Positions 1 to 5,134 are shown, counted from the first letter of the stretch. The stretch: DNA of 11,391 bases from Bacteroidales bacterium (GCA_004557195.1 SFER01000055.1:1-11391); one strand, 5' to 3'. Program-made: numbers and translations. Notes: generated by a model not told the origin, from the sequence alone.

Positions 1-47
1 CGCACGAGCGCAAAAGGAGTGTCGTGAGTCATAAGAGTGTTTTTCAT
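1..47 (-). CDS. N-terminus of unidentified protein, cut by window edge
   Basis: An ATG at 47-45 opens a minus-strand frame that stays open to the window edge and reads MKNTLMTHDTPFALVR. A second in-frame ATG lies at 32-30 (MTHDTPFALVR), so the true start could be either. The reason to believe in a gene is a perfect TATCTTTG box 14 bases upstream, the usual short spacing for Bacteroidota promoters. I do not recognise the protein from 16 residues and assign no function. Confidence 0.5.
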   Translation of the reverse strand, partial: MKNTLMTHDTPFALV

Positions 48-61
48 AGCTTTTTTTGCGA

Positions 62-69
62 CAAAGATA
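62..69 (-). promoter_or_regulatory. Bacteroidota -7 box (TATCTTTG) for the left-edge gene
   Basis: The minus strand reads TATCTTTG, an exact match to the Bacteroidota -7 consensus TAnnTTTG, 14 bases before the ATG at 47. No convincing -33 TTTG is seen 19-21 bases further upstream, where the DNA is G-rich. The start of transcription would be near 55. Confidence 0.55.
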
Positions 70-157
70 CGGTGGCGGGGAGGGGTGCGCGTGCATATCG
101 CGCCGAAACCGGGAAATTAACCAGGATTTAACTATTGGCGCTGTCGGGGGGCTGGGG

Positions 158-286
158 GATAGGGCCAATGGGACCAATGGGCTGCGCTGCTCGGCAGCGC
201 TTGATGAGGAGGCCGGGGTGCTCTGCTTCGCAGAGCAGGGCGGACGCTTCGCTGCGCCCGGTTTTGCGCTGCTTTGGCTGCGCTTT
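158..286. repeat. GC-rich repeat cluster A (9-bp array, two hairpins, 29-bp repeat copy)
   Basis: On the plus strand this begins with imperfect 9-base units (ATAGGGCCA ATGGGACCA ATGGG, about 159-181). A perfect 7-bp hairpin follows (GCGCTGC-TCG-GCAGCGC, 184-200), then an 8-bp hairpin (TGCTCTGC-TTC-GCAGAGCA, 219-237). The 29-base segment at 230-258 recurs exactly at 565-593, and a GCTGCTTTGG/GCTGCGCTTT tail ends the cluster. Open frames across it are low-complexity (runs such as PIGPIGPI) and look like by-products of the repeats. It resembles REP/MITE-type intergenic elements, but I cannot name a family. Confidence 0.7.
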
Positions 287-310
287 GGGGGTGCTTGAGG
301 GATTGTGGGC

Positions 311-339
311 ACAAAAAAATCGATGCCTAAGCATCGATT
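311..339 (-). terminator. Intrinsic terminator of the putative small RNA
   Basis: Read on the minus strand, a perfect 9-bp stem (AATCGATGC, loop TTAG, GCATCGATT) runs directly into an unbroken T tract (T's complementary to 312-319, with one interruption by G after it). The T tract lies only on the minus-strand 3' side, so direction is clear. It lies about 110 bases beyond the -7 box at 454-447 and defines the 3' end of the putative small RNA. Confidence 0.8.
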
Positions 340-441
340 CCAAATAAACCCTAAAACCTAAAAATTAACCTTTTTCAAAAACTGATTGTCATCTCGACAA
401 CCTTGTTTTTTCTAACCTTAAATTTATTACCATGAAAAACA
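311..441 (-). ncRNA. Putative free-standing small RNA, about 130 nt
   Basis: No protein gene lies between a Bacteroidota -7 box (TACCTTTG, 454-447) and a strong terminator (339-311), so the unit looks like an independent small RNA gene. Inside it, GGTTGTC and GACAATC (401-383) form a 7-bp stem with one G-U pair and loop GAGAT. AT-rich single-stranded DNA with repeated GGTT/AGGTT words follows, then the terminator hairpin. A 14-codon ORF (MVINLRLEKTRLSR, 433-389) could be chance or a leader peptide. The layout of Bacteroidota promoter, short structured body and terminator matches the Rfam Bacteroidales-1 RNA motif, which is defined partly by such ends. I cannot confirm the family without a covariance search. 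An alternative is an attenuated leader of the left-edge gene, but that gene has its own promoter. Confidence 0.55.
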
Positions 442-446
442 CAGTG

Positions 447-474
447 CAAAGGTATGGATTTTATGTTGTACAAC
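447..474 (-). promoter_or_regulatory. Promoter of the putative small RNA
   Basis: The -7 box TACCTTTG lies at 454-447. The nearest TTG upstream (473-471) is 16 bases away, shorter than the usual 19-21, so the -33 element is weak. That TTG lies within an 18-bp perfect palindrome, which suggests control by a bound dimer rather than a strong constitutive -33. Confidence 0.5.
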
Positions 475-478
475 ATAA
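461..478. promoter_or_regulatory. 18-bp perfect palindrome, candidate operator
   Basis: TTATGTTGTACAACATAA is its own reverse complement. It covers the -33 region of the small RNA promoter, where a dimeric regulator would be expected to bind. The regulator is not identifiable from this window. Confidence 0.45.
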
Positions 479-515
479 TTTTTGAGCAATAAAATGCTTG
501 GAATTAACGATAATT

Positions 516-553
516 AACAAAAATAGGCGGTTTTTGGGGTGTTTTTTGCCGCC
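516..553 (-). terminator. Possible terminator of the CDF transporter gene
   Basis: On the minus strand GGCGG (553-549) and CCGCC (530-526) can pair across an 18-base loop and are followed by TATTTTTGTT. The loop is long for an intrinsic terminator and the stem only 5 bp, so this is tentative. It lies about 110 bases beyond the transporter stop codon. Confidence 0.3.
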
Positions 554-654
554 AGTGCACTGCTGCAGAGCAGGGCGGACGCTTCGCTGCGCCGGATGCT
601 CCATAGGGCCAATAGGGCTAATAGGGCCAATAGGCTGTGCTGCTTTGCGCTGGG
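553..654. repeat. GC-rich repeat cluster B (29-bp repeat copy and 9-bp array)
   Basis: A 10-bp palindrome (CAGTGCACTG, 553-562) precedes the second exact copy of the 29-base repeat (565-593, same orientation as 230-258). Then come 9-base tandem units on the plus strand, ATAGGGCCA, ATAGGGCTA, ATAGGGCCA, ATAGG (603-634), and a TGCTGCTTTGCGCTG tail (640-654). The modules are the same as in cluster A but in a different order, with the 29-mer before rather than after the array. Confidence 0.7.
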
Positions 655-666
655 TGGTGGTGGGGG

Positions 667-1611
667 TTAGTCGAGGCAGCTGCCGTTGGGGCGGACTTGC
701 TGGCCACGGTAGGGCTCGATGTGGATGTTGGCGATTACGGTGCCGAATTTCTTGGCGAGGGCTCGCTCGGTTTCGGAGGCGATGTCGTGCGCCTCGACTA
801 TGGTGTCGGATGGATCGACCTTGATGTGGAAGTCGATGATGTAGATGTTGCCGTTTTTGCGGGTGCGGAGGTTGTGGTATGCCTTCACGCCATCGACTCC
901 GGAGATGACTCGCCCGATTTCTTCGTTAACGTGCTCGGGCAGAGAGACTTCGAGGAGCTCTTTCACAGCTGGGATTCCGAGGCGGAATGCCACTATGAGG
1001 ATAAACACCGAGACGAGTGCGGCGGCGAGGGGGTCGAGGATGCGCCATTGTCCGCCGAGGAAAATCGCTCCGGCGATGCCGACAAGCGTCGCGATACTCG
1101 AGAGTGCGTCGCTGCGGTGGTGCCATGCGTTGGCGATAATCGCCATGCTCTCGATGTTGTCGCCCACGCGCTTGGTGTAGCGGAAGAGCCATTCCTTGGC
1201 GAGAATCGAGATAAACGCCATAGCGAGAGCGATATAGCCGGGTGCGGGAAGCACCGTGCCGCCCAGCGAAGCCGCGATTTTGGCGACGGAGTCGGCGAGG
1301 AGCATCAGTGCGACAATCGCAAGAGCAACAGCGATGAGCATCGTGGCAAAAGTCTCGAATTTGCCGTGTCCGTAGCGGTAGTATTTGTCGATGCCCTTGG
1401 CGGTGACGCCGATAAATACGATCACGATGACATCGGTGATGAAATCGCTGAGCGAGTGGATACCATCGGCAATCATAGCGCCCGACCTGCCGATGATGCC
1501 GGCGATGATTTTGAGTAGGGCGAGCGCGCCGTTGACGGCAAAACCAATCCAAGTGCATTTTTTAGCCTCACGAGCTCGTTGCTGAAGTTGTTCGGTGGTT
1601 AAATGTTCCAT
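667..1611 (-). CDS. Cation diffusion facilitator (CDF) family transporter, probably Zn2+
   Basis: This inner-membrane carrier probably exports divalent metal (Zn2+, perhaps Fe2+ or Mn2+) in exchange for protons. At 314 aa it is a normal CDF length. The metal site is visible as HSLSD (His52, Asp56) in the second helix and HHRSD (His164, Asp168) in the fifth, a 2-His/2-Asp arrangement as in zinc-type members. The YGHGKFE motif (80-86) follows helix 2. About six hydrophobic helices span roughly 18-210. Residues about 220-300 form the cytoplasmic dimerisation domain, ending NIHIEP. The ATG at 1611 is the only sensible start and lies 18 bases from a good -7 box. It appears to be a single-gene unit. 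The family call is firm; the substrate is inferred. Confidence 0.93.
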   Translation of the reverse strand: MEHLTTEQLQQRAREAKKCTWIGFAVNGALALLKIIAGIIGRSGAMIADGIHSLSDFITDVIVIVFIGVTAKGIDKYYRYGHGKFETFATMLIAVALAIVALMLLADSVAKIAASLGGTVLPAPGYIALAMAFISILAKEWLFRYTKRVGDNIESMAIIANAWHHRSDALSSIATLVGIAGAIFLGGQWRILDPLAAALVSVFILIVAFRLGIPAVKELLEVSLPEHVNEEIGRVISGVDGVKAYHNLRTRKNGNIYIIDFHIKVDPSDTIVEAHDIASETERALAKKFGTVIANIHIEPYRGQQVRPNGSCLD

Positions 1612-1629
1612 AAGCTAAAATTGTGAGGG

Positions 1630-1660
1630 CAAAATTAGGCAATATGGGAGCAGATAACAA
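1630..1660 (-). promoter_or_regulatory. Promoter of the CDF transporter gene
   Basis: On the minus strand, TTG (1660-1658) is followed after 20 bases by TAATTTTG (1637-1630), matching the Bacteroidota pattern TTTG-N19-21-TAnnTTTG. Transcription would start near 1624, giving a leader of roughly a dozen bases. Confidence 0.6.
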
Positions 1661-1726
1661 GTAAAATGGGGGAAAATGGTGTAATTTGTAATGGATATAA
1701 ATTGCGGCGGTGTGGCGCCCGGGGCG

Positions 1727-2032
1727 TTAGGAGCGGAGGGTGGCGCCGATGTAGTGGGAGAGGACTATCACCGAGACGGCGGCGGTGGCTGCAACCTCGG
1801 TAACGGTGCGCAGCGTGATTACCGGTGATGCGAGTTCGGGAATCACTCTGCTCCAGCAGATTAGGCACGCGATAGCCGCCAGGGCGTAGGTGAGTCGGAG
1901 CACCCACGAGTAGCGGGGCTTGCGATCGGGGAGACGATGCAGCACGTTGGCAGTGAACCACGGATGCTGAGCCGGAGCCGGAGCATTCTTGCTGAGAAAT
2001 TGCTTGAGAGAGTCGTTTTTATCTGTTTTCAT
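1727..2032 (-). CDS. Small two-helix membrane protein, possible anti-sigma partner
   Basis: This is a 101-aa protein of unproven function. Residues 1-40 are a polar cytoplasmic-type segment with HPWFTANVLHRLPDRKPR. Two hydrophobic helices follow at about 44-62 and 78-95. It lies 35 bases downstream of the ECF sigma gene on the same strand, the usual place for an anti-sigma or sigma-associated membrane protein. The WFT..VL.RLP pattern recalls small Bacteroidales proteins encoded after sigma factors (DUF5056-like). I chose the ATG at 2032: an upstream TTG start at 2044 would overlap the TATCTTTG box. It has no zinc-binding HxxxCxxC motif, so it is not a classical ZAS anti-sigma. Confidence 0.7.
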   Translation of the reverse strand: MKTDKNDSLKQFLSKNAPAPAQHPWFTANVLHRLPDRKPRYSWVLRLTYALAAIACLICWSRVIPELASPVITLRTVTEVAATAAVSVIVLSHYIGATLRS

Positions 2033-2041
2033 AATCGGATG

Positions 2042-2049
2042 CAAAGATA
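2042..2049 (-). promoter_or_regulatory. Bacteroidota -7 box (TATCTTTG) before the small membrane protein
   Basis: A perfect TATCTTTG on the minus strand sits in the gap after the sigma gene, 9 bases before the ATG at 2032. No clear -33 element is seen. It could give the small gene a second, sigma-independent, nearly leaderless transcript. Confidence 0.45.
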
Positions 2050-2067
2050 TAAATAATTGGTTGTAAA

Positions 2068-2604
2068 TTAAAGATATTTATCCTTGAGAACCGTTTCGAG
2101 TTTGGTGCGGGCACGCGAAATGTGCGATTTCACAGTGCCTTGAGGCATCCCGGTGGCGTCGGCAATCTCCTTGATAGGTAGGTCGTTGATGAAAAACATG
2201 GTAGCCACCGAGCGTTCGGCAGGGGAGAGAGTTGCGAAAGCCGTTTTGATGTCGAGAGAAGCCTCGACGCCACCGGCGGTGTTCACCGAGTCGATGTCGG
2301 GAGGCGATTCCAGGTCGCTCACCGGCATCTCGCGACGGCGATACTCGTAGAAAACATTGTAGCCAATCTTGTAGAGCCATGTGCGGAAACGCGCCAGCCC
2401 TTTGAAGCTGCGAATGTTGAGGAACGCCTTCACGAAAGTGTCTTGAGCGAGGTCTTCGCTCAGGGGCACATCGCCGAGAGTGAGATTGAGGAAAAAGCGC
2501 CGCATTTCGGGCTGATAGGCATCGACCAATTTCCCGAATGCGTCCCGATTGTCGAAAAGGACGCATTGGGAAATAAGTTTCATTTCTTCAATCTTTCCAA
2601 TCAT
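2068..2604 (-). CDS. ECF-type RNA polymerase sigma factor
   Basis: This 178-aa protein has the two-domain ECF build. Region 2 spans about residues 22-92, with the SEDLAQDTFVKAFLNI motif (region 2.2) and FRTWLYKIGYNVFYEYRRR (promoter melting and -10 contact). A variable linker at 93-117 follows. Region 4 spans about 118-172, with LSPAERSVATMFFINDLPIKEIADATGMPQGTVKSHISRAR forming the -35 helix-turn-helix. It directs core polymerase to a small regulon. The start is uncertain: ATG 2604 (used here) or the in-frame ATG 2583 (MKLISQCVLF), since neither has a strong ribosome site. It lies 15 bases after the upstream membrane protein gene, so the two are surely cotranscribed. Confidence 0.93.
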   Translation of the reverse strand: MIGKIEEMKLISQCVLFDNRDAFGKLVDAYQPEMRRFFLNLTLGDVPLSEDLAQDTFVKAFLNIRSFKGLARFRTWLYKIGYNVFYEYRRREMPVSDLESPPDIDSVNTAGGVEASLDIKTAFATLSPAERSVATMFFINDLPIKEIADATGMPQGTVKSHISRARTKLETVLKDKYL

Positions 2605-2619
2605 TGTAGATGGAGAGAA

Positions 2620-3411
2620 TTAGTTGTTGTTGTCGGAATTATTGTTTCCCGGGATTTCGGGAGGCTCGGGAGTGCGGTTTTGCTCGGAAGTTTCTGGGAC
2701 TTCGGGAGTGCGGTGCTTGATTTGATAGTAGGTAACACCGAGGCGAACAAGACCGATAGCCATGGGGATAAGGCAGATTTTGCCTACAAAGCTGTCCCAG
2801 CCGAAAGCAATCCAGAGGACGAAGCCCACGATTGCGAGAGTAGCCGAGCTGCGCATCTCGTTCCAGTCGGAAGGAGTGGCGTTGGATTGCTGCTCGGGGC
2901 GAACATCGGCAGGCGCCGACGGCTTCTTATCGCTGAGGAGCGACTCCGGAATGGGGTAGTTGTGCTCGATAGCGGTGTTGATGAGGTTGTAGCGAGCCAC
3001 GCGCTTCTTGTAGTTGAAATAGAGGACGATAAGGACGATTACGATGGCGGTGATAAACGGGATTGTAACCGCTGCCAGCCCCACGATGTCGAAGCTTTCG
3101 TCACCGTCGTTGTAGTAACCGGATTCAAAATTCCCGTAGTCCTTATCGGCATTAGCGTTGTTGCCGGCGATAGTGTCGTCGAGCGAGATGCCCTCAAGAA
3201 CCCCCTTGGCTTCGGCGATGTCGATTCCGAGCGAGATAATAGAGTCGCGTTTCTGCTCCTCGGTGAGAGAATCGTTGCTGATAATCTTGAAGAGTGCTTT
3301 CACATGCTCCTTCTTAGAGGGTTGTTCGTTGTTGACGGAATCGTTTTGAGCACTGAGCATCATGGGGAATGCAAGCATCGCAACCATGATTAAAGAGATG
3401 ATTTTTTTCAT
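2620..3411 (-). CDS. Signal-peptide membrane protein, DUF6249-like
   Basis: This 263-aa protein is typical of Bacteroidales sigma operons; its function is unknown. Residues 1-21 are a signal peptide (KK, hydrophobic core, MLSA then QND). A polar periplasmic segment spans 22-107. A first membrane helix at about 108-133 (FDIVGLAAVTIPFITAIVIVL) is followed by the basic YFNYKKRVARYNLI stretch. A polar linker and two further hydrophobic helices at about 189-204 and 209-226 come next. The tail is Pro/Glu/Asn-rich, with a repeated TPE.PE motif (235-254) and ends in Asn/Asp. The FDIV...PF helix plus basic segment resembles DUF6249. As first gene of the operon, before the sigma factor, it may sense or transmit envelope signals; that role is inference. 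Confidence 0.75.
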   Translation of the reverse strand: MKKIISLIMVAMLAFPMMLSAQNDSVNNEQPSKKEHVKALFKIISNDSLTEEQKRDSIISLGIDIAEAKGVLEGISLDDTIAGNNANADKDYGNFESGYYNDGDESFDIVGLAAVTIPFITAIVIVLIVLYFNYKKRVARYNLINTAIEHNYPIPESLLSDKKPSAPADVRPEQQSNATPSDWNEMRSSATLAIVGFVLWIAFGWDSFVGKICLIPMAIGLVRLGVTYYQIKHRTPEVPETSEQNRTPEPPEIPGNNNSDNNN

Positions 3412-3453
3412 ATTAGTGTATGTTTTAATTGTTATTGTTTCGTTGTTTTACCA

Positions 3454-3483
3454 TTAGACGTAAAACGAGGTGCAAAAGGTTGC
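3454..3483 (-). promoter_or_regulatory. Candidate ECF-sigma promoter of the sigma operon
   Basis: On the minus strand GCAACC (3483-3478) is followed after 17 bases by CGTCTAA (3460-3454). Many ECF sigma factors recognise an AAC-containing -35 and a CGTC-type -10 at 16-17 bases. The site lies 42 bases before the ATG at 3411. No TAnnTTTG box is seen here, so the operon is likely read by an ECF sigma, plausibly its own product. Confidence 0.5.
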
Positions 3484-3486
3484 ACC
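3469..3486. repeat. Perfect inverted repeat over the ECF -35 element
   Basis: GGTGCAA and TTGCACC form a perfect 7-bp inverted repeat around AAGG. It overlaps the candidate -35 element (3483-3478), so it may be an operator or partly arise from the -35 sequence itself. Confidence 0.4.
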
Positions 3487-3714
3487 GGAAGTGAAATTTT
3501 TTTTCAAAATTGCCAAAATTATTTAGCAAAGCTATGTAAAATCGGGCTTGGAAGCAAATCCTACGTCAAAAAACCGCAAAATTGCCGGGTTTTTGACGCA
3601 GAGTGGGTCGGTGCGAGGGGTATCATGTTGCAAAATTACTGCCGCGCGGAGCGGAATTTTTGCGTTTTGCGCGAAAATTGGCGATTTAACCGGAATTTAA
3701 CGTTGGGGTGGTAT
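3487..3714. other. Non-coding stretch with a long imperfect hairpin
   Basis: I find no gene, tRNA or rRNA here. The main structure is an inverted repeat, CGTCAAAAAACCG (3564-3576) against CGGGTTTTTGACG (3586-3598): 12 of 13 positions pair around a 9-base loop. It has no T tract outside the stem on either strand, so it is not a clear terminator. A TTAAC-N6-TTAAC direct repeat lies at 3686-3701. Confidence 0.5.
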
Positions 3715-3722
3715 TATCTTTG
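3715..3722 (+). promoter_or_regulatory. Bacteroidota -7 box (TATCTTTG) facing right
   Basis: A perfect TATCTTTG lies 17 bases before the ATG at 3740. No clear -33 TTTG is seen, but TTAACCGGAATTTAAC (3686-3701) lies just upstream and could bind an activator. It appears to be a real promoter that has lost most of its gene. Confidence 0.5.
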
Positions 3723-3739
3723 CGGAAAAGCGGCCCCAT

Positions 3740-3784
3740 ATGAATAACAACAACGTGATCGAACACCGGGGCATCAAGCTGTAA
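3740..3784 (+). pseudogene. Truncated 14-codon ORF, likely remnant of an RseC-like gene start
   Basis: The frame reads MNNNNVIEHRGIKL and ends in tandem stops TAATAA. A polar opening followed by I-x-H-x-G-I is the way SoxR-reducing-system RseC-family proteins of Bacteroidales commonly begin, usually at the head of an rnf operon. Here the frame stops after 14 codons, and base composition changes to AT-rich immediately afterwards. I infer that the promoter and first codons were left behind by a deletion or insertion. The alternative is a genuine leader peptide. The family link rests on about six residues, so it is tentative. Confidence 0.4.
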
Positions 3785-3839
3785 TAAGCGTAAATTTCAC
3801 CAAATTATATTAAGAAAAATTGAAAATATAGTTTAATTA

Positions 3840-3869
3840 TTTGTGTTTCAATAAAAATTAGTATATTTG
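3840..3869 (+). promoter_or_regulatory. Promoter of the ATPase gene
   Basis: TTTG (3840-3843) and TATATTTG (3862-3869) are separated by 18 bases, close to the Bacteroidota consensus TTTG-N19-21-TAnnTTTG. Transcription would start near 3876, leaving a leader of about 70 bases. It lies inside the AT-rich DNA, so the accessory gene appears to bring its own promoter. Confidence 0.6.
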
Positions 3870-3870
3870 C

Positions 3871-3906
3871 CTCCGAAAAACAGGATAAAAAACGGAGTAC
3901 AACTCC
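3871..3906 (+). promoter_or_regulatory. Leader with two competing hairpins
   Basis: CGGAG (3893-3897) can pair with CTCCG upstream (3871-3875), or its GGAGT (3894-3898) can pair with ACTCC downstream (3902-3906, loop ACA). The pairings exclude each other. A short T run (TATTTTTA) follows. This is the geometry of a small attenuator, but both stems are only 5 bp. Confidence 0.25.
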
Positions 3907-3946
3907 TATTTTTAGTCCAAAAAAGAGGAATAAGGAATTAAAAATT

Positions 3947-5113
3947 ATGTTTGAAAGGTACACAAAACTTGAAGATACAGCGTCTGACAGCATCTTTTTG
4001 TTCGGAGCTCGTCAGACAGGAAAAACCACTCTTATAGGCGAGTTGTTTCCCGATGCGCCAAGATATGACTTGCTCGACACTGTAACATACGAGCGCCTGC
4101 AACGCAACCCATCACTACTACGTCAGGAGTTGGAGATATTGCCACCGGACACGCTTGTGGTCATTGACGAGATTCAGCAGATACCTCTGTTGCTGAATGA
4201 GGTTCACCGGCTGATAGTGGAGAAAAATCTCAGATTCGTGCTAAGCGGTTCCAGCGCACGCAAGTTGAAACGGAGTGGCGCGAATATGCTTGGAGGACGA
4301 GCATTGAGAAACAATTTGTTTCCTCTGGTGAGTTGTGAAATAAAGGACTTTGACCTTATTCGCGCCATGCACAATGGTATGATTCCACGCCATTATCTTG
4401 CGCCCAACGCGAGCGTGCTTTGGCGAAGGATGCAGGCATATATCACCGTGTATCTGCAAGAAGAGATTAAGGCGGAAGCTTTGGTGAGGAACTTGACAAC
4501 ATTCAACAGATTCCTTGAAGTGGCTGCTATGACCGATGGAGAAATGGTGGTGTGGAAAAACATTGCACAGGACTGTGGTGTCGATTCAAAAACCGTAAAG
4601 GAGTATTTCTCGATACTCGAAGAGACCCTTGTAGGTTATATGATACCGGCCTACACCAAGAAAGTGAAACGGGATATCAGACAGTCTCCACGTTTTTACT
4701 ATTTCGACCTTTGCATTCCTAATTACCTTCTCGGGCGCAAGCACATGCAACAGGGAACAGCAGATTTTGGACATGCTTTTGAACATTTAATGATTCAGGA
4801 GATTGTGGCTTATCTTGGCTACCACTATGTTGACGGAGGGGTGTCGTATTGGCATACTTATTCAGAACATGAGGTTGACGCAATTATCGGAGACGCTCTT
4901 GTTGCGATAGAGTTTAAGTCGTGCAAGGAGGTTCAGACAAGGCATCTTGGCGGACTAAAAGCCTTTAAGGAGGAGCACCCGGACTGCCGCTGCATCGTTG
5001 TCTCTATGGATGAAAGACCACGCTTGCTGCAAGGCTTCGAGATACTCCCTGCCAACGATTTCCTGTGCATGTTGTGGAACGATGAGATTGTAAATCCCGG
5101 TGATATAATATAA
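3947..5113 (+). CDS. AAA-type ATPase with C-terminal DUF4143 / PD-(D/E)XK-like region
   Basis: At 388 aa this belongs to the widespread accessory ATP-binding family with a DUF4143 C-terminal part. Walker A is GARQTGKTT (20-28), Walker B VVIDEI (71-76, with Asp74-Glu75), and the sensor-1-like LSGSS is at 99-103, followed by GGRALRNNLFPL. The middle has a winged-helix-like stretch (about 190-235, VDSKTVKEYFSIL). Near the C-terminus, EHEVD (about 304-308) and IEFKSC (about 321-326) fit the E/D...ExK core of PD-(D/E)XK nucleases, as noted for this family. AGGAATAAGG upstream may serve as ribosome site. It is the only long plus-strand gene, faces rnz with 21 bases between stops, and follows AT-rich DNA. 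It is probably acquired; its biological role is unknown. Confidence 0.88.
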   Translation: MFERYTKLEDTASDSIFLFGARQTGKTTLIGELFPDAPRYDLLDTVTYERLQRNPSLLRQELEILPPDTLVVIDEIQQIPLLLNEVHRLIVEKNLRFVLSGSSARKLKRSGANMLGGRALRNNLFPLVSCEIKDFDLIRAMHNGMIPRHYLAPNASVLWRRMQAYITVYLQEEIKAEALVRNLTTFNRFLEVAAMTDGEMVVWKNIAQDCGVDSKTVKEYFSILEETLVGYMIPAYTKKVKRDIRQSPRFYYFDLCIPNYLLGRKHMQQGTADFGHAFEHLMIQEIVAYLGYHYVDGGVSYWHTYSEHEVDAIIGDALVAIEFKSCKEVQTRHLGGLKAFKEEHPDCRCIVVSMDERPRLLQGFEILPANDFLCMLWNDEIVNPGDII

Positions 5114-5134
5114 CCGGAGGTTTCGCCCCGGGGG

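Noticed and set aside
135..347. Short open frames through repeat cluster A
   Set aside because: They encode Gly-Pro-Met/Ile runs from the 9-bp array and hairpins, with matching frames on both strands; they look like by-products of the repeat.
159..634. CRISPR-like array
   Set aside because: Units are only 9 bases, contiguous and without spacers; the 29-base repeat occurs just twice, 335 bases apart, and no cas genes are nearby.
637..1518. Long plus-strand open frame opposite the CDF transporter gene
   Set aside because: The minus strand encodes a complete CDF protein with all metal-site motifs. The plus frame is Asp/Glu/Arg-rich without domains, a shadow of codon bias.
1690..1726. Possible terminator after the small two-helix protein gene
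   Set aside because: GGCG/CGCC can form a short stem on the minus strand, but what follows (GCAATTTATAT) is not a proper T tract.
3631..3638. Minus-strand TAATTTTG box upstream of the sigma operon
   Set aside because: It matches TAnnTTTG, but it lies about 220 bases from the operon start with no -33 element, and a hairpin lies between.
3740..3784. Toxin-antitoxin or phage peptide interpretation of the 14-codon ORF
   Set aside because: It has no hydrophobic helix, no antisense RNA signal and no partner gene; a truncated gene start explains it better.
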